Source: Eubacterium sp. (GTDB lineage: Bacteria > Bacillota > Clostridia > Peptostreptococcales > Anaerovoracaceae). Taken from it: a stretch of DNA of 64,000 nt. The notes beneath the pieces were generated by a model that was not told where the DNA came from, searched no databases, and saw only the letters and a program-made list of their open reading frames with translations. Positions 27,303-35,676 of the stretch are shown here, one piece after another (position 1 is the first letter of the stretch; the number at the start of each line of letters is the position of its first letter). The position numbers and the translations under genes are program-made. The stretch covers positions 55,611 to 119,610 of the forward strand of contig JAETRU010000004.1 of assembly GCA_021769965.1 (NCBI GenBank), read 5' to 3'.

Positions 27303-28189
27303 AGATTTTCCCCTCCCTGCCCTATGCTGATGACGAGCTCGCTCTTTATGCCGTTGAGCTCGATGATATTATCCGCGTCAGGAGTATCAAACCGCTCTGC
27401 TTTTTTTCCGTCCTTCTCGTAGGAAATGCTGGTTCCGATGCCTTTTGTCACTGCGGTGAAAACCGTGCCGCCGGGGATATGGATCCTGGAGGTTGCCGAC
27501 ACCTGATTGATATCAATCTCTCCATTTAAAGAACGGCAGACCACCTCCATGTCGAGGTTGCAGTTTACCTCTACGGTGCCGACAACGTCTTCCAGCAGAA
27601 GATTCGGCGTCTTTGTATCCAATTCTATACTGCCGCACTCAAGGGAACGGATTTCCACCCGCTCTGCGTTGACCGCGCACTCTATCTTTCCGATATACGG
27701 CGTCGGGATCTGAACAAAGATGCTGACGCTTTCTTTGGCTTCCGCCTCCGATACGTCTTTGCGATTGACATCAACATCGATCCGTCTTCTGATATCGTCG
27801 ATTTTGACTTTAAAATCACGCTGAATGGTAGAAATCGTGTTAGACGCCAGACGGACGCGGATCTTTTCTCCGTCATATCCTGAAAGGATCAGCTGCTTTG
27901 CCCCGCCGAATTTCATATCATAACGTTTCGGCTCGCTGATATCATACTCGGTAATACTTTCAAAGAGATACGCAGGCGGCGTTTTTCTCTCTCTTTCATT
28001 TCCGAGCAGCTCATCGATAGAAATATCGAATAAAGAAGAAATTGCCATGATATTTTCAATATCCGGAATTCCTGCTTCAGTCTCCCACTTTGTCACCGCC
28101 TGCCGGGATACGCCCAGCTTTTCCGCAAGCTGCTCCTGAGAAAAGCCTGTCTGCTTACGTATGGATTTCAGTTTTTCTGCAAATGTCAT
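27299..28189 (-). CDS. XRE family HTH regulator with DUF4097-like beta domain
   Basis: A 296-residue protein. Residues 1-60 are a Cro/C1-type HTH (QTGFSQEQLAEKLGVSRQAVTKWE). From about residue 90 the sequence is a repetitive beta-rich domain like DUF4097 (adhesin-like beta-helix; SLECGSIELDTKTPNLLLEDVVG). The start follows AAGGAGG. It overlaps the CPBP gene. Similar pairs may sense envelope state, but the signal is unknown. Confidence 0.88.
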   Translation of the reverse strand: MTFAEKLKSIRKQTGFSQEQLAEKLGVSRQAVTKWETEAGIPDIENIMAISSLFDISIDELLGNERERKTPPAYLFESITEYDISEPKRYDMKFGGAKQLILSGYDGEKIRVRLASNTISTIQRDFKVKIDDIRRRIDVDVNRKDVSEAEAKESVSIFVQIPTPYIGKIECAVNAERVEIRSLECGSIELDTKTPNLLLEDVVGTVEVNCNLDMEVVCRSLNGEIDINQVSATSRIHIPGGTVFTAVTKGIGTSISYEKDGKKAERFDTPDADNIIELNGIKSELVISIGQGGENL

Positions 28190-28217
28190 GTTTGTGACCT
28201 CCTTGTCTGATAGACTA

Positions 28218-28246
28218 AGTATAGGAAATTACACTTTGCATTGCAA
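28218..28246 (-). promoter_or_regulatory. Promoter of the HTH-DUF4097/CPBP operon
   Basis: On the minus strand TTGCAA, a 17-base spacer, then TATACT; AAGGAGG and the ATG at 28189 follow. Confidence 0.7.
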
Positions 28247-28254
28247 GCAATCAA

Positions 28255-28312
28255 AGATGGCTTTTCCGTTTTTTATGCTACTTTGCGTGGCATCTGAACA
28301 TTAAAGCCATCT
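28255..28312. other. Long-loop inverted repeat downstream of rlmD
   Basis: AGATGGCTTT and AAAGCCATCT pair around a loop of 38 bases. It may end rlmD transcription, but the T run is weak. Confidence 0.35.
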
Positions 28313-28325
28313 AAGTCTTTCACAG

Positions 28326-28493
28326 CTGCAGCCAATCAACCTTCCCTTCGGTCCTGGTAAGCAGGGTTACGGCTTCCGCAGTCGTCTGCAGCCAATCAAC
28401 CTTCGCTTCGCTCGTTTTCTTGGGCAGACTTTGCATGAGACGTACCGCTGCTTACCGCGTCCCTTCGGTCCTAATAAGCAGGGTTACGGCTTC
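28326..28493. repeat. Interleaved direct repeats around the 3' end of rlmD
   Basis: R1 (33 bases) lies at 28461-28493, inside the last rlmD codons, and again at 28344-28376 with two mismatches. R2 (CTGCAGCCAATCAACCTTC) lies at 28326-28344 and 28386-28404. Read leftward the order is R1-R2-R1-R2, so a piece of the gene end has been duplicated downstream. No gene is seen between the copies. Confidence 0.75.
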
Positions 28494-29981
28494 AACATGC
28501 ACGCCCCACGGGAACATGTCAACGGGGGTGCCTTTCTCAAACCGGTACCCGTGCCCTCTCAGATATTTCACATCCCGCGCCAGGGTCGCCGGGTCGCAGG
28601 ACACATAGACGATCCGCTCTGGCTTCACGGTAACTACGGTTTCCAGCAAAGTTTCATCGCAGCCGGCGCGGGGCGGATCCAAAATCACCACATCGGCTTT
28701 TTTCACCCGCAGCCCGGTATCATCCGCTGCTGCGCCTTCCCCTGAAACCAGTTTCGGCAGTTCCTCCTCGGCGCGGCCGCAGACATATCTGGCATTGACA
28801 ATATGATTGATCACCGCGTTGCGGTTGGCGTCGATGACAGCGCCTTTGACCGATTCGATTCCGATCACACGTCCAACCTTATCGTAGTCCAGCGCGCCGT
28901 CATGGCTATTCATATAAGCATTTTCCATCTGCCGTGCCGCAAAGAGTCCGATAGTGCCCACGCCGCAGTAAAGGTCCAGCACTGTTTCTGTACCTTTCAG
29001 GTCAGCGTATTCCATCGCTTTGGCGTAAAGTCTCTCCATCTGCACCGGATTGACCTGATAGAATGAATGCGGTGATATTTCAAAGACCAGACCGCCCACT
29101 TCCTCTCTGATGACCGGTTTTCCGGCAAGAGTGATCAGTTCCTCGCCCATGACACTGCCCGGCATCGCGCCGTTTTTCCCTTTGCAGACGCTGATGACCA
29201 CGCTTTCCAGACTGTATTCCATGCCGTCCTCCGCAGACGGCAGTTCATAAATGGCCTCATCCAGCATTTCCACCAGCTTGGCGGCGTTGGGAATCCCTTT
29301 GCCGTTGATGACGAGAACCACCATCACCTCGCCGGTGCCGCGGGCAGTTTTCACCACCAGATGGCGCATGAGACCTTTCTCCCATTTCGGATCGTAGGCC
29401 GTGATATGATCGCTTTCCATAAACTGCCGCAAAGCCTCCGCCGCTGCCATAGCAGGGGCAGACTGGATCAGACAGTCGCAGCAATCCACCACTTCATGGC
29501 TCTTCGCACGATAAAAGCCCACTGCCGGCGCGCCCAGATTTTCCACGATACCGCCCTTGCGGGTGATAATGCCGCCGGTCCAAACCGGCATAGACGCTTT
29601 GTTCCGATAGCGGAAAGGCTCTTCCATGCCGATGATCGGCTCCATAGCGGGCTCTGTCAATCCGCCCAGCCGCACCAGCTTGTCGCGCACCTGCTTTTCC
29701 TTCAGCGCGAGCTGCGCTTCGTAGGAAATACTGTTGTACGGGCAGCCGCCGCACTGATCGCTGTACTCACACATAGGCTCGATCCGATCCGGCGACGGCT
29801 CCACTAAGCGAATCAGCTTTCCGAAAGCGTAGTTCTTCTTTACCTTGGTCAGCTCCACCTCCGCAAGATCTCCGACCACTGCGCCCTTTACAAAAATCGC
29901 GAGGCCGTTGCTTCTTCCCAGCCCCTGCCCTTCGTTTGTCATGTCTTCTATTTTAATCTGAACGATCTGTCCTTTTTCCAT
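28452..29981 (-). CDS. rlmD: 23S rRNA (uracil-5-)-methyltransferase RlmD (RumA type)
   Basis: Methylates a uridine of 23S rRNA using SAM. 509 residues. An N-terminal TRAM domain (residues 1-60) is followed by a 4Fe-4S cluster motif, CEYSDQCGGCPY, then the Rossmann methyltransferase with VLDLYCGVGTIGLF (SAM), ILDPPRAGCDETLL, and VYVSCDPATLARDVKYL with the catalytic Cys. RlmD/RlmCD specificity cannot be separated by eye. The last codons lie within a sequence that is repeated downstream. Confidence 0.93.
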   Translation of the reverse strand: MEKGQIVQIKIEDMTNEGQGLGRSNGLAIFVKGAVVGDLAEVELTKVKKNYAFGKLIRLVEPSPDRIEPMCEYSDQCGGCPYNSISYEAQLALKEKQVRDKLVRLGGLTEPAMEPIIGMEEPFRYRNKASMPVWTGGIITRKGGIVENLGAPAVGFYRAKSHEVVDCCDCLIQSAPAMAAAEALRQFMESDHITAYDPKWEKGLMRHLVVKTARGTGEVMVVLVINGKGIPNAAKLVEMLDEAIYELPSAEDGMEYSLESVVISVCKGKNGAMPGSVMGEELITLAGKPVIREEVGGLVFEISPHSFYQVNPVQMERLYAKAMEYADLKGTETVLDLYCGVGTIGLFAARQMENAYMNSHDGALDYDKVGRVIGIESVKGAVIDANRNAVINHIVNARYVCGRAEEELPKLVSGEGAAADDTGLRVKKADVVILDPPRAGCDETLLETVVTVKPERIVYVSCDPATLARDVKYLRGHGYRFEKGTPVDMFPWGVHVEAVTLLIRTEGTR

Positions 29982-30081
29982 CTTGATCCTGTCTCCTGAA
30001 TATCCTTGGTAATACTATAATTATTTGCACTCATTATACCATGGATCAGTTGAAAATGATACCGCTTTGCGCCCAAAGAAA

Positions 30082-30112
30082 AAGTTTGCAGTCCGCTTCC
30101 TGACTGCAAACC
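30082..30112 (-). terminator. Terminator of the DUF2798-like gene
   Basis: On the minus strand GGTTTGCAGTC pairs with GACTGCAAACT, followed by TTTTTCTTT. Confidence 0.85.
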
Positions 30113-30132
30113 TTACGTTTTGCCGACCCAGC

Positions 30133-30672
30133 TTATTCTGCTGATCCAGCGCATTCTCTCTGAAATTCACCCTGCCTTCTTCTGGCGCGGCAGGTTTTGA
30201 TCACCCATCTGCTGAACGGACCCGCGCATATCATGCTCCACAGAAATCCCATAGTGAAATTCATCCGCCAGCGGTTGATCCATGTACCAAACGCCCATGA
30301 GAAGAAGTTCGCGTACCCGGCCATGGGCGTCATGTAGTCCGCACCCAGCTTTCCGATGACGGGACCGCAGATGGTCATGATCATGCTCATGATCAAAGTC
30401 AGAAAAAAAGTTCTGAAGAAGATCATGGCGTTCTTTGACTCGTGCTCGCCGGCGATCAGGGGTAAAAGCTTTCCGACAACGGGAGAAGCGATATAATCGC
30501 TCAGAAGCATCACAAACAGAATTTCTGCCGGATAATGTATCAGAATCTGCACGATCGCATTCATGCTGACGCCATCTACCTGAAATTTATTGACACTGCA
30601 CATGAAGATGATCATAACAGCGCTCATGCAAAAGCTCATCAGGAGCCTTTCTCCCTTCGTTTCCAGTTTCAT
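30133..30672 (-). CDS. DUF2798-like integral membrane protein
   Basis: A 179-residue protein with about four hydrophobic helices. The pattern of two copies of a two-helix unit, each with an ASP/GPF turn (SDYIASPVVGKLLPL; GPFSRWVIK), matches DUF2798-type proteins. Function unknown. Single gene between rlmD and sbcC, with its own terminator. Confidence 0.7.
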   Translation of the reverse strand: MKLETKGERLLMSFCMSAVMIIFMCSVNKFQVDGVSMNAIVQILIHYPAEILFVMLLSDYIASPVVGKLLPLIAGEHESKNAMIFFRTFFLTLIMSMIMTICGPVIGKLGADYMTPMAGYANFFSWAFGTWINRWRMNFTMGFLWSMICAGPFSRWVIKTCRARRRQGEFQRECAGSAE

Positions 30673-30705
30673 TACAACATCTCTCCTTTATTTTGGCATA
30701 AAAAA

Positions 30706-30751
30706 TAGCGAGTACCCTCCCAGCTGGACTTACGCCATGGGCTACTCGCTG
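30706..30751 (-). terminator. Terminator of the sbcDC operon
   Basis: AGCGAGTA and TACTCGCT form the stem, extended inside by CCC/GGG, followed on the minus strand by ATTTTTTATG. Confidence 0.85.
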
Positions 30752-30804
30752 TATATATTTTATCACTTTTCTGCGGAAAAAGTCAACACGTTTTCCCCGC
30801 CTTT

Positions 30805-33576
30805 CTACGCTTCGCAGATGATCGCTGCCCGGCTTCCTGCGGCGTGCTCCTTAGTCACGACGATCTGCCTGCCGATCCGCTCTTTCAGCTCGCCTACATG
30901 GGAGATAATTCCCACCAGACGGTTTCCTTCCGACAGATCCGACAGCGCCCGGACAGCCTGCTGCAGAGACTCCTCATCCAGAGAGCCGAATCCTTCGTCC
31001 ACGAACATGGTATCCAGACGGATCCCTCCCGCCGAAGACTGGATCTCGTCCGACAGACCCAGGGCCAGTGACAGAGAGGCCTTGAAAGATTCCCCGCCGG
31101 ACAGCGTTCTGACACTGCGCCGGCTGCCGTTATAGTGATCGATCACGTCAAGCTCCAGACCGCTCTGGCTGCGGTTGTTCTCCGCCTCGATCCTGCGTGT
31201 CAGTTCATACTGACCGCCGCTCATGATCATGAACCTTGTATTGGCGCGGGCGATGATCCGGTCAAAATACCGCATCTGCACGTAGGTCTCCAGCCTGATC
31301 TTTTCTTTTCCGGCAAGATTTCCATTTGCCGTATCTGCCAGTGCCTTCACCCAGCTCCATCGCTTTTCCAGCTGATCCAGATGCGCCGACTGTCCTTTGA
31401 TCTTCTCCAGCGCAAAGTCGTTTGACGAGATCCGGGCGGCATAGGCGGCGGACCTGTCCTGCAGCTTCCTTCGCTCGTCATCCAGCGCTTTCTTTTGGGC
31501 GGTCTTTGCCGTCACATCCACGGCCGGCTGCTCGTTCATCTGCGTGCTCAGACTTTTTACCTGCCCCGCAAGAGCATCCCGTTTTTCCTTGCTGACCGCA
31601 TATATCTCGCCTGCGCGATCAAAGGCTTTCCGGCCCAGAGCTTCCTGGTCCCGCAGCTGCTGCAGGTGCGCCTCAGCCTTATCCCTGCAGTCATAGGCAA
31701 GTTCCTTTGCCATCGCGGTTATTCTCAGATCCTTCTCCGCCGCCTCACTTTTCAGGGCAGCAACGGACTTTTCCATCTCGTGCAAAGCAGAATCCGCAGA
31801 TAATTTAGCAGCTTCCTTTTCCGGTATCATCTGATCCAGCTTTTCCTTGCGTTCCTCATCAGAACGGGCCTGTTTTATCTGCTTCGCCAGCTGCTTCACT
31901 TCATTTTTGATCTGCGCTCTGGCGTTTTCCAGCTGGCTGTTCAGACTGTCCGGTTCCCAATGTTCAAAGAGTCTGCCTGCTTTGGTCTCCACTTCTTCTC
32001 TTCTGGCCTTCACCTGTCCATCAAAACGGCCCGCTTCAGCGCTGCGCCGGCTCACATCGGCTGCCGCCTCTTCACTGGCTTTCTTTGCTGATTCAAGTTC
32101 TGCCTCTGTTGGCGCGGCTGCCGGCTTTGCCGCGGGCATCGGATGCTCTGTGGAGCCGCAGACAGGACATGGCTGGCCGTCTGTCAGATCTTCTGCCAGG
32201 ATTCCTGCCTGCTCATCCAGAAAGGCCCGGTTCAGTCTTTCATAGTTCTGTCTCAACACATCGTCTTTCTGCGATGCGGCAAGATACGCCTGTTTTGCCT
32301 GCTCCCACTGAGTCTGCAGCGAATTCCAGGCTGCCAGCGCGGTTTCCAGATCTTCTAAAGCATCACTCCGTTCTCTGGCCTGCGCCAGTTTTCCTTCCAG
32401 AACTGCGGTCTGCCGCCCGGCATCCTGCAGTTTCAACTGTTCTTCTTTTAGATCGTCTAATTCCGATTTCAGTTTTTCTAAAATCTCCAGCTGTATCTCT
32501 ATCTGCTGAGAAGCCTGTAATAACCCGGTCTCTGTCTCTCTGTATGCTGCCTGTGCCTGCTCAAGCGCATCATACTGTTTCAGACCGTTCTCTTCCAGCG
32601 CGATCTTTTCCCGCAGCTGAACCCTCGCGGGTTCTCTGTCCTTTTCCTCGTTATATACGCGCAGAGCCTCTTCATAAGTCTGCTCTGCCTCTTTCAGATC
32701 CATCTTTGCCTGCGTCAGAGCCGCTTCCGTCTTCTCCTGCTCGATGCCCTGCCCGATAGCCAGATTCAACTGCTCGATCTCGGCATTGACAGCGGAGATC
32801 CTGCTGTCAAGCAGCTCCTTCCCGGTGCGGTCAGAGTTCGTCATTTCGTCAACCAGTTCTATAATATCAGCTAACGGCACTTCGCCGTTCTTTGCGTTTT
32901 CCAGCCTGTCATAAAACTCTCCATCCTTCTCACAGGACAGGCCTTCCACATACTGCCCGATACTGCCGCGGGCCTGATCACACTGCTGCCGCAGTTCCGA
33001 CGACTGGCGGCTGAGCCTCTGCTGCAGGTTCTGATAGAGCTCCGTCTTCAGTATCTTTCTGAAAATATCGAGACGATCCTCTGTTGACGCTAACAGCAGC
33101 TTCAGAAAATCTCCCTGAGCGATCATGGCGATCTGGGTGAACTGACTGCGATTCAGCCCCAGCAGTTCTTCTATCGCTGCGGTGACGGCCTTTGTTTTGG
33201 TCAGTATCCTGCCGTCAGGATAGGTCAGCTGCGCTTCCGCTCTCTGCATCGTCATGCCGGAGCCTTTTTTGGCCGGACGCAGATACTCAGGATTTCTGCG
33301 GACCGTATAGCTCTGACCGCCGTAAAGAAAAGTCAGTTCCACCTCCGTAGGCATGTCGGGCGCCGCGTATTTTGACCGGAGCATGTCACTCTGCCGCTGA
33401 TCCCCGCTGGCCTCGCCGTAAAGGGCGAAAGTAATGGCATCAAAAATAGTGGTTTTCCCCGCGCCGGTATCTCCTGTGATCAGATACAGTCCTCGCTCTC
33501 CCAGCCGGTTCATATCTAGTGTCATCCTGCCTGCATACGGCCCGAACGCAGATATAGTCAAATTGATCGGTCTCAT
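30805..33576 (-). CDS. sbcC: Exonuclease SbcCD subunit C (Rad50-like ATPase)
   Basis: A 923-residue SMC-like ATPase of the SbcCD nuclease, which opens hairpins and processes DNA ends. Walker A: GDTGAGKTTIFDAITFALYG near residue 35. Long coiled coils surround a zinc hook, QPCPVCGSTEHP, near the middle. The C-terminal half has the ABC signature LSGGESFKASLSLALGLSDE and Walker B MFVDEGFGSLDE. It overlaps sbcD by 4 bases. Its presence is relevant here because the genome carries long inverted-repeat arrays, substrates that SbcCD is known to cut. Confidence 0.96.
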   Translation of the reverse strand: MRPINLTISAFGPYAGRMTLDMNRLGERGLYLITGDTGAGKTTIFDAITFALYGEASGDQRQSDMLRSKYAAPDMPTEVELTFLYGGQSYTVRRNPEYLRPAKKGSGMTMQRAEAQLTYPDGRILTKTKAVTAAIEELLGLNRSQFTQIAMIAQGDFLKLLLASTEDRLDIFRKILKTELYQNLQQRLSRQSSELRQQCDQARGSIGQYVEGLSCEKDGEFYDRLENAKNGEVPLADIIELVDEMTNSDRTGKELLDSRISAVNAEIEQLNLAIGQGIEQEKTEAALTQAKMDLKEAEQTYEEALRVYNEEKDREPARVQLREKIALEENGLKQYDALEQAQAAYRETETGLLQASQQIEIQLEILEKLKSELDDLKEEQLKLQDAGRQTAVLEGKLAQARERSDALEDLETALAAWNSLQTQWEQAKQAYLAASQKDDVLRQNYERLNRAFLDEQAGILAEDLTDGQPCPVCGSTEHPMPAAKPAAAPTEAELESAKKASEEAAADVSRRSAEAGRFDGQVKARREEVETKAGRLFEHWEPDSLNSQLENARAQIKNEVKQLAKQIKQARSDEERKEKLDQMIPEKEAAKLSADSALHEMEKSVAALKSEAAEKDLRITAMAKELAYDCRDKAEAHLQQLRDQEALGRKAFDRAGEIYAVSKEKRDALAGQVKSLSTQMNEQPAVDVTAKTAQKKALDDERRKLQDRSAAYAARISSNDFALEKIKGQSAHLDQLEKRWSWVKALADTANGNLAGKEKIRLETYVQMRYFDRIIARANTRFMIMSGGQYELTRRIEAENNRSQSGLELDVIDHYNGSRRSVRTLSGGESFKASLSLALGLSDEIQSSAGGIRLDTMFVDEGFGSLDEESLQQAVRALSDLSEGNRLVGIISHVGELKERIGRQIVVTKEHAAGSRAAIICEA

Positions 33577-34712
33577 ACTTCCTCCTCCCAGATCTCCGCG
33601 ATCAGCTGCTGCGCGAAATCCCGCTGATCACGGGACATAGGCTGATTGTTCTGCTTCTCGTAAAGCTCGTCCAGCAGATCCAGAGGCGACTTCTGTTCCA
33701 TGTCCTCTGTGGCAGTGATCTCCATATTGCTGCGAGTACGGGCGTTATCGTAATCCAGCTTCATGATGTTCCTGTAAATGGTCCGCAGCTTGCCGATGGC
33801 GTCAGGAATATCCTCCTCATCAGTCAGCGTGATATGCATATAGCTTTCCTGATAATCAGTGCCCTCGTAAAAGCTCTTTCTGGTCAGTTCATCGTAAGTG
33901 CCTTTGATCTCGCGCATATCCCGAAGAGGCTTCAGGGGGACCGTACGGATGGACACGTCACCCTTTGATCGAAATTCAACTATTGTCACGGACTTGTCAT
34001 GGCCTGCCTCTGAGAACGAGTATTTCAAAGGCGTACCGCAGTAACGCACCGTGTCCCTTGTCACCCTCTGCGGCCTGTGAATGTGACCGAGGGCCACGTA
34101 GTCAAAGGCATCAAAGACCGATGCGTCCACGTTATCGGCACCGCCGACAGAGAGCTCCTCGGATTCGCTTCGTACAGCCCCGGTGACAAACTGGTGGGTC
34201 AGTACGACATTGCGCCGGGCCGGATCCAGCGGCAATGCGCCGATCACCGTTCTCATTGAGTCAATATAGCTTTCAATGGCCGCTTCCGGAAAAAATCTGC
34301 GCACGTGTGCAGGTTTCAGAAACGGGATCATATAGACATCCAGCGGTCCATGCCGATCTTCCATAGTGAAAGGCCCGATATCTCCATCGTAAACCGGAGA
34401 GAAATGTATGCCGCTTTTTCCCATGAGGCGGCTTCCAAAAGCCAGCCGCTCCGCGCTGTCGTGATTGCCGCTGATAATAAAAACCTGCAGGCGCAGATTT
34501 GACAGCCGCACCAGAAAATCATCGAAGAGCTGAACAGCCTCGGCCGGCGGCACCGGCTTGTCGTAGACGTCCCCGGCGATCAGTACGCCATCCGGCTGCT
34601 CCGCCTGGATGATGTCAAAAATTTCGTTCAGTATATACGCCTGATCCTCCAGCATGGAAAACTCGTTGACTCGTTTTCCCAGATGCAGGTCTGAGATGTG
34701 GATGAATTTCAT
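33573..34712 (-). CDS. sbcD: Exonuclease SbcCD subunit D (Mre11-like nuclease)
   Basis: A 379-residue metallophosphoesterase. Motifs: HISDLHLGKR, IAGDVYD, ISGNHDSAERL, LTHQFVTG and ALGHIHRPQ. The C-terminal region carries the SbcC-binding part. It lies 11 bases downstream of a small membrane-protein gene and overlaps sbcC by 4 bases. Confidence 0.96.
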   Translation of the reverse strand: MKFIHISDLHLGKRVNEFSMLEDQAYILNEIFDIIQAEQPDGVLIAGDVYDKPVPPAEAVQLFDDFLVRLSNLRLQVFIISGNHDSAERLAFGSRLMGKSGIHFSPVYDGDIGPFTMEDRHGPLDVYMIPFLKPAHVRRFFPEAAIESYIDSMRTVIGALPLDPARRNVVLTHQFVTGAVRSESEELSVGGADNVDASVFDAFDYVALGHIHRPQRVTRDTVRYCGTPLKYSFSEAGHDKSVTIVEFRSKGDVSIRTVPLKPLRDMREIKGTYDELTRKSFYEGTDYQESYMHITLTDEEDIPDAIGKLRTIYRNIMKLDYDNARTRSNMEITATEDMEQKSPLDLLDELYEKQNNQPMSRDQRDFAQQLIAEIWEEEV

Positions 34713-34723
34713 GAAGTCTCCTT

Positions 34724-35215
34724 TCAGCGAAGTCTGTGATCTGCGATCTCCCGCCGATGTCCCAGATGTATGCCGATGTGGCCGATCCCGAGGATCGTCA
34801 CGGCGATGAGCATAGGCAGATTCTTCCCGTAAATTCCCAGCAGAAAAAAAGCTGCGACCGGCAGGCTCGCCCCCGCCACGGGAATACCCATCAGGCTACT
34901 GTAAAAATCAGCCAGGGTCTTCTCACTGCGAAAATACCGGATCCAGTAGATCTCATAGCATATCATCAGCGCCGCTGCCAGCAGCAGCCAGACAGCCCAT
35001 GGCCACTGATCCCGATAGTTGAAATCGGAGAAGATCAGCGCGGCGCAGGTGACCAGCACCTCTCCCGCCCGTTCAAAAATGCGCAGCAGGCGGTTTTCAT
35101 TTCCTACATATTTATCATAGTCCTTCGGCTGATGTCTGGTCCAAATCAGGTTGGGAACCATGAGCAGGGCCAGAAAGATCAGGCCGATATAGGAAAAGCC
35201 AAAGTGGATGTTCAT
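34724..35215 (-). CDS. Small integral membrane protein of unknown function
   Basis: A 163-residue protein with about five hydrophobic segments (IGLIFLALLMVPNLIW; WAVWLLLAAALMICYEIYWI; ASLPVAAFFLLGIYG). Not recognised as a named family; similar proteins occur in Clostridia. It is the first gene of the sbcDC transcription unit. Repeat array B is immediately upstream, and a promoter at 35580-35608 would put that array into its mRNA leader. Confidence 0.75.
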   Translation of the reverse strand: MNIHFGFSYIGLIFLALLMVPNLIWTRHQPKDYDKYVGNENRLLRIFERAGEVLVTCAALIFSDFNYRDQWPWAVWLLLAAALMICYEIYWIRYFRSEKTLADFYSSLMGIPVAGASLPVAAFFLLGIYGKNLPMLIAVTILGIGHIGIHLGHRREIADHRLR

Positions 35216-35230
35216 ACTTGTCTCCCTCCG

Positions 35231-35512
35231 TTTGGGCTAAATCACTAAGCTCCGACTATTTAGCCCAACTTCTGCTTTAATCGTTTGGGCTAAACGCTCA
35301 AAAAACCTCAATTTAGCCCAATTTCTTTCCCAATTGGTTGGGCTTAATCCCCTGATTTCTGTTGATTTTGCCCAACTTTCAATAAAAAAGCGGATTTTGA
35401 CAACTCATTTTTGCAGGGAAGTTGGGCTAAATTTAAGTTTCATCAAAGAAAAGCCCAATGTCCATAGGTAAAAGTTGGGTATATGAAGCAAACTACAGTC
35501 AAAAAGCCCAAC
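35231..35512. repeat. Array B: five hairpins built on keyword GGGCTAAA/TTTAGCCC
   Basis: Successive inverted repeats: TTTGGGCTAAAT with TATTTAGCCCAA (from 35231), TTTGGGCTAAA with AATTTAGCCCAA, GGTTGGGCTTAAT with TTTTGCCCAACT, AAGTTGGGCTAAATTT with AAAAGCCCAAT, and AAAGTTGGGTAT with AAAAAGCCCAACT (to 35512). Spacer sequences are unrelated to each other. It uses the same keyword as array A, 27 kb away. The remaining gene-free sequence up to 35677 holds the promoter cassette described separately. Confidence 0.8.
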
Positions 35513-35579
35513 TCCCGCTGTGAGCATGATACGCTGAGGACCTCCCTCTGCATGTGCGATATCCCGCCCATATGCTATT

Positions 35580-35608
35580 ATTATACTTCACAAAACTCTG
35601 CCGCGCAA
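35580..35608 (-). promoter_or_regulatory. Promoter cassette, near-identical to that of the HipA-like gene
   Basis: On the minus strand TTGCGC, a 17-base spacer, then TATAAT. The 35 bases 35576-35610 match 43722-43756 with one difference. Transcription from here would run through array B into the 34724-35215/sbcDC genes. Confidence 0.65.
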
Positions 35609-35676
35609 TGGAAGGCTGATCCAAGAATAATCAAAAAAGAAAGCCTGCGAATCAGACCGCAAGCTTTCCAAAGTGT

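Noticed and set aside
28326..28404. Third c-di-GMP riboswitch because of repeated GCAGCCAAT
   Set aside because: No GACGCAAAGC core or P2 stem; it is part of the rlmD-end repeats.
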